From contig JAMCZD010000491.1 in assembly GCA_023473405.1 (NCBI GenBank), positions 1-6,147 on the forward strand: a stretch of DNA of 6,147 bases. Reading direction: 5' to 3'. The position numbers and the translations under genes were made by a program. The first letter of the stretch is position 1. Each line of letters opens with the position of its first letter. The notes beneath the pieces were generated by a model that saw nothing but the letters and a program-made list of their open reading frames with translations, was not told the DNA's origin and made no database searches. Below are positions 6,008 through 6,147 of this stretch, in pieces. Source of the DNA: Candidatus Omnitrophota bacterium (GTDB lineage: Bacteria > Verrucomicrobiota > Verrucomicrobiia > Limisphaerales > UBA1319).

Positions 6008-6147
6008 GGCTCAGTATCACCAAAGTCGAGGAACGATTGGGGTCGCATCTCAATATTTGATTCTGCTGAAAAAGTCCTTGCCAGCCAGTTCAGATATGGC
6101 CCCAGGCCAACGCTAATAGCATCTTGATCCTGGTGGCGGTTCTCGCC
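6008..6147. other. Downstream region after the operon; no gene identified
   Basis: These 140 bases hold no convincing reading frame on either strand. A small perfect hairpin (TGGCC 6097-6101, loop CCA, GGCCA 6105-6109) has no T-run after it, so it is not a credible Rho-independent terminator. On the minus strand a short open stretch from the right edge (ending ...LLALAWGHI, stop at about 6095-6093) could be the tail of a neighbouring gene, but it is too short to judge. Confidence 0.4.
6037..6060. other. Motif resembling sequences near Y1 (IS200-like/REP-associated) transposases
   Basis: This stretch contains GGGGTCGCATCTC directly followed by AATATTTGA, which forms a near-palindromic TCAATATTTGA at its end. 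From memory, a 'GGGGTC...TCAATATTTGA' sequence recurs near Y1-type transposase genes in environmental bacterial genomes. I cannot verify this here, and no transposase is visible inside the window. Confidence 0.25.

Noticed and set aside
6097..6109. Small hairpin TGGCC-CCA-GGCCA as an operon terminator
   Set aside because: The stem is only 5 bp and no T-run follows, so it does not meet the pattern of a Rho-independent terminator.

Overview
The window looks like chromosomal DNA from a Gram-negative (diderm) bacterium of moderately high GC. My best guess is Verrucomicrobiota or a related PVC lineage. This rests on the gene style (YIP1-family membrane protein, MacA-like adaptor, separate MacB-type ATPase and two FtsX-like permeases, next to a secreted protease-like gene), not on any marker gene, so the taxonomy is tentative.

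Layout. Positions 1-341 hold the start of a minus-strand gene that runs off the left edge. It encodes a signal peptide, a Ser/Gly/Pro-rich linker and a segment resembling the propeptide of subtilisin-like (S8) proteases. A 251-base divergent intergenic region (342-592) contains two near-identical 20/21-base direct repeats, a third degenerate copy, and a plausible promoter for the minus-strand gene. From 593 to 6007 the plus strand carries a compact, apparently single operon: a YIP1-family membrane protein (593-1363), a MacA/HlyD-type adaptor (1407-2762), a MacB/LolD-type ATPase (2807-3553), a first FtsX/MacB-type permease split by a frameshift (3550-4203 and 4200-4772), and a second, intact permease (4769-6007). 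The last 140 bases are non-coding as far as I can see and contain a motif reminiscent of sequences that flank Y1 (IS200-like/REP-associated) transposases.

How the genes work together. The ATPase and the two permeases would form an inner-membrane ABC transporter of the mechanotransmission type, in which ATP binding drives periplasmic conformational change. The adaptor would bridge it across the periplasm to a TolC-like outer-membrane channel, which is not encoded here. Four-base overlaps (ATGA) link ATPase to permease 1 and permease 1 to permease 2, so the products are probably made in fixed ratio. The role of the YIP1 protein is unknown.

The most notable points are the single-base frameshift in permease 1, the repeats between the divergent genes, and the low-complexity insert in the adaptor. 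The transporter itself belongs to a well-known family; I see no clear evidence of a wholly new system.
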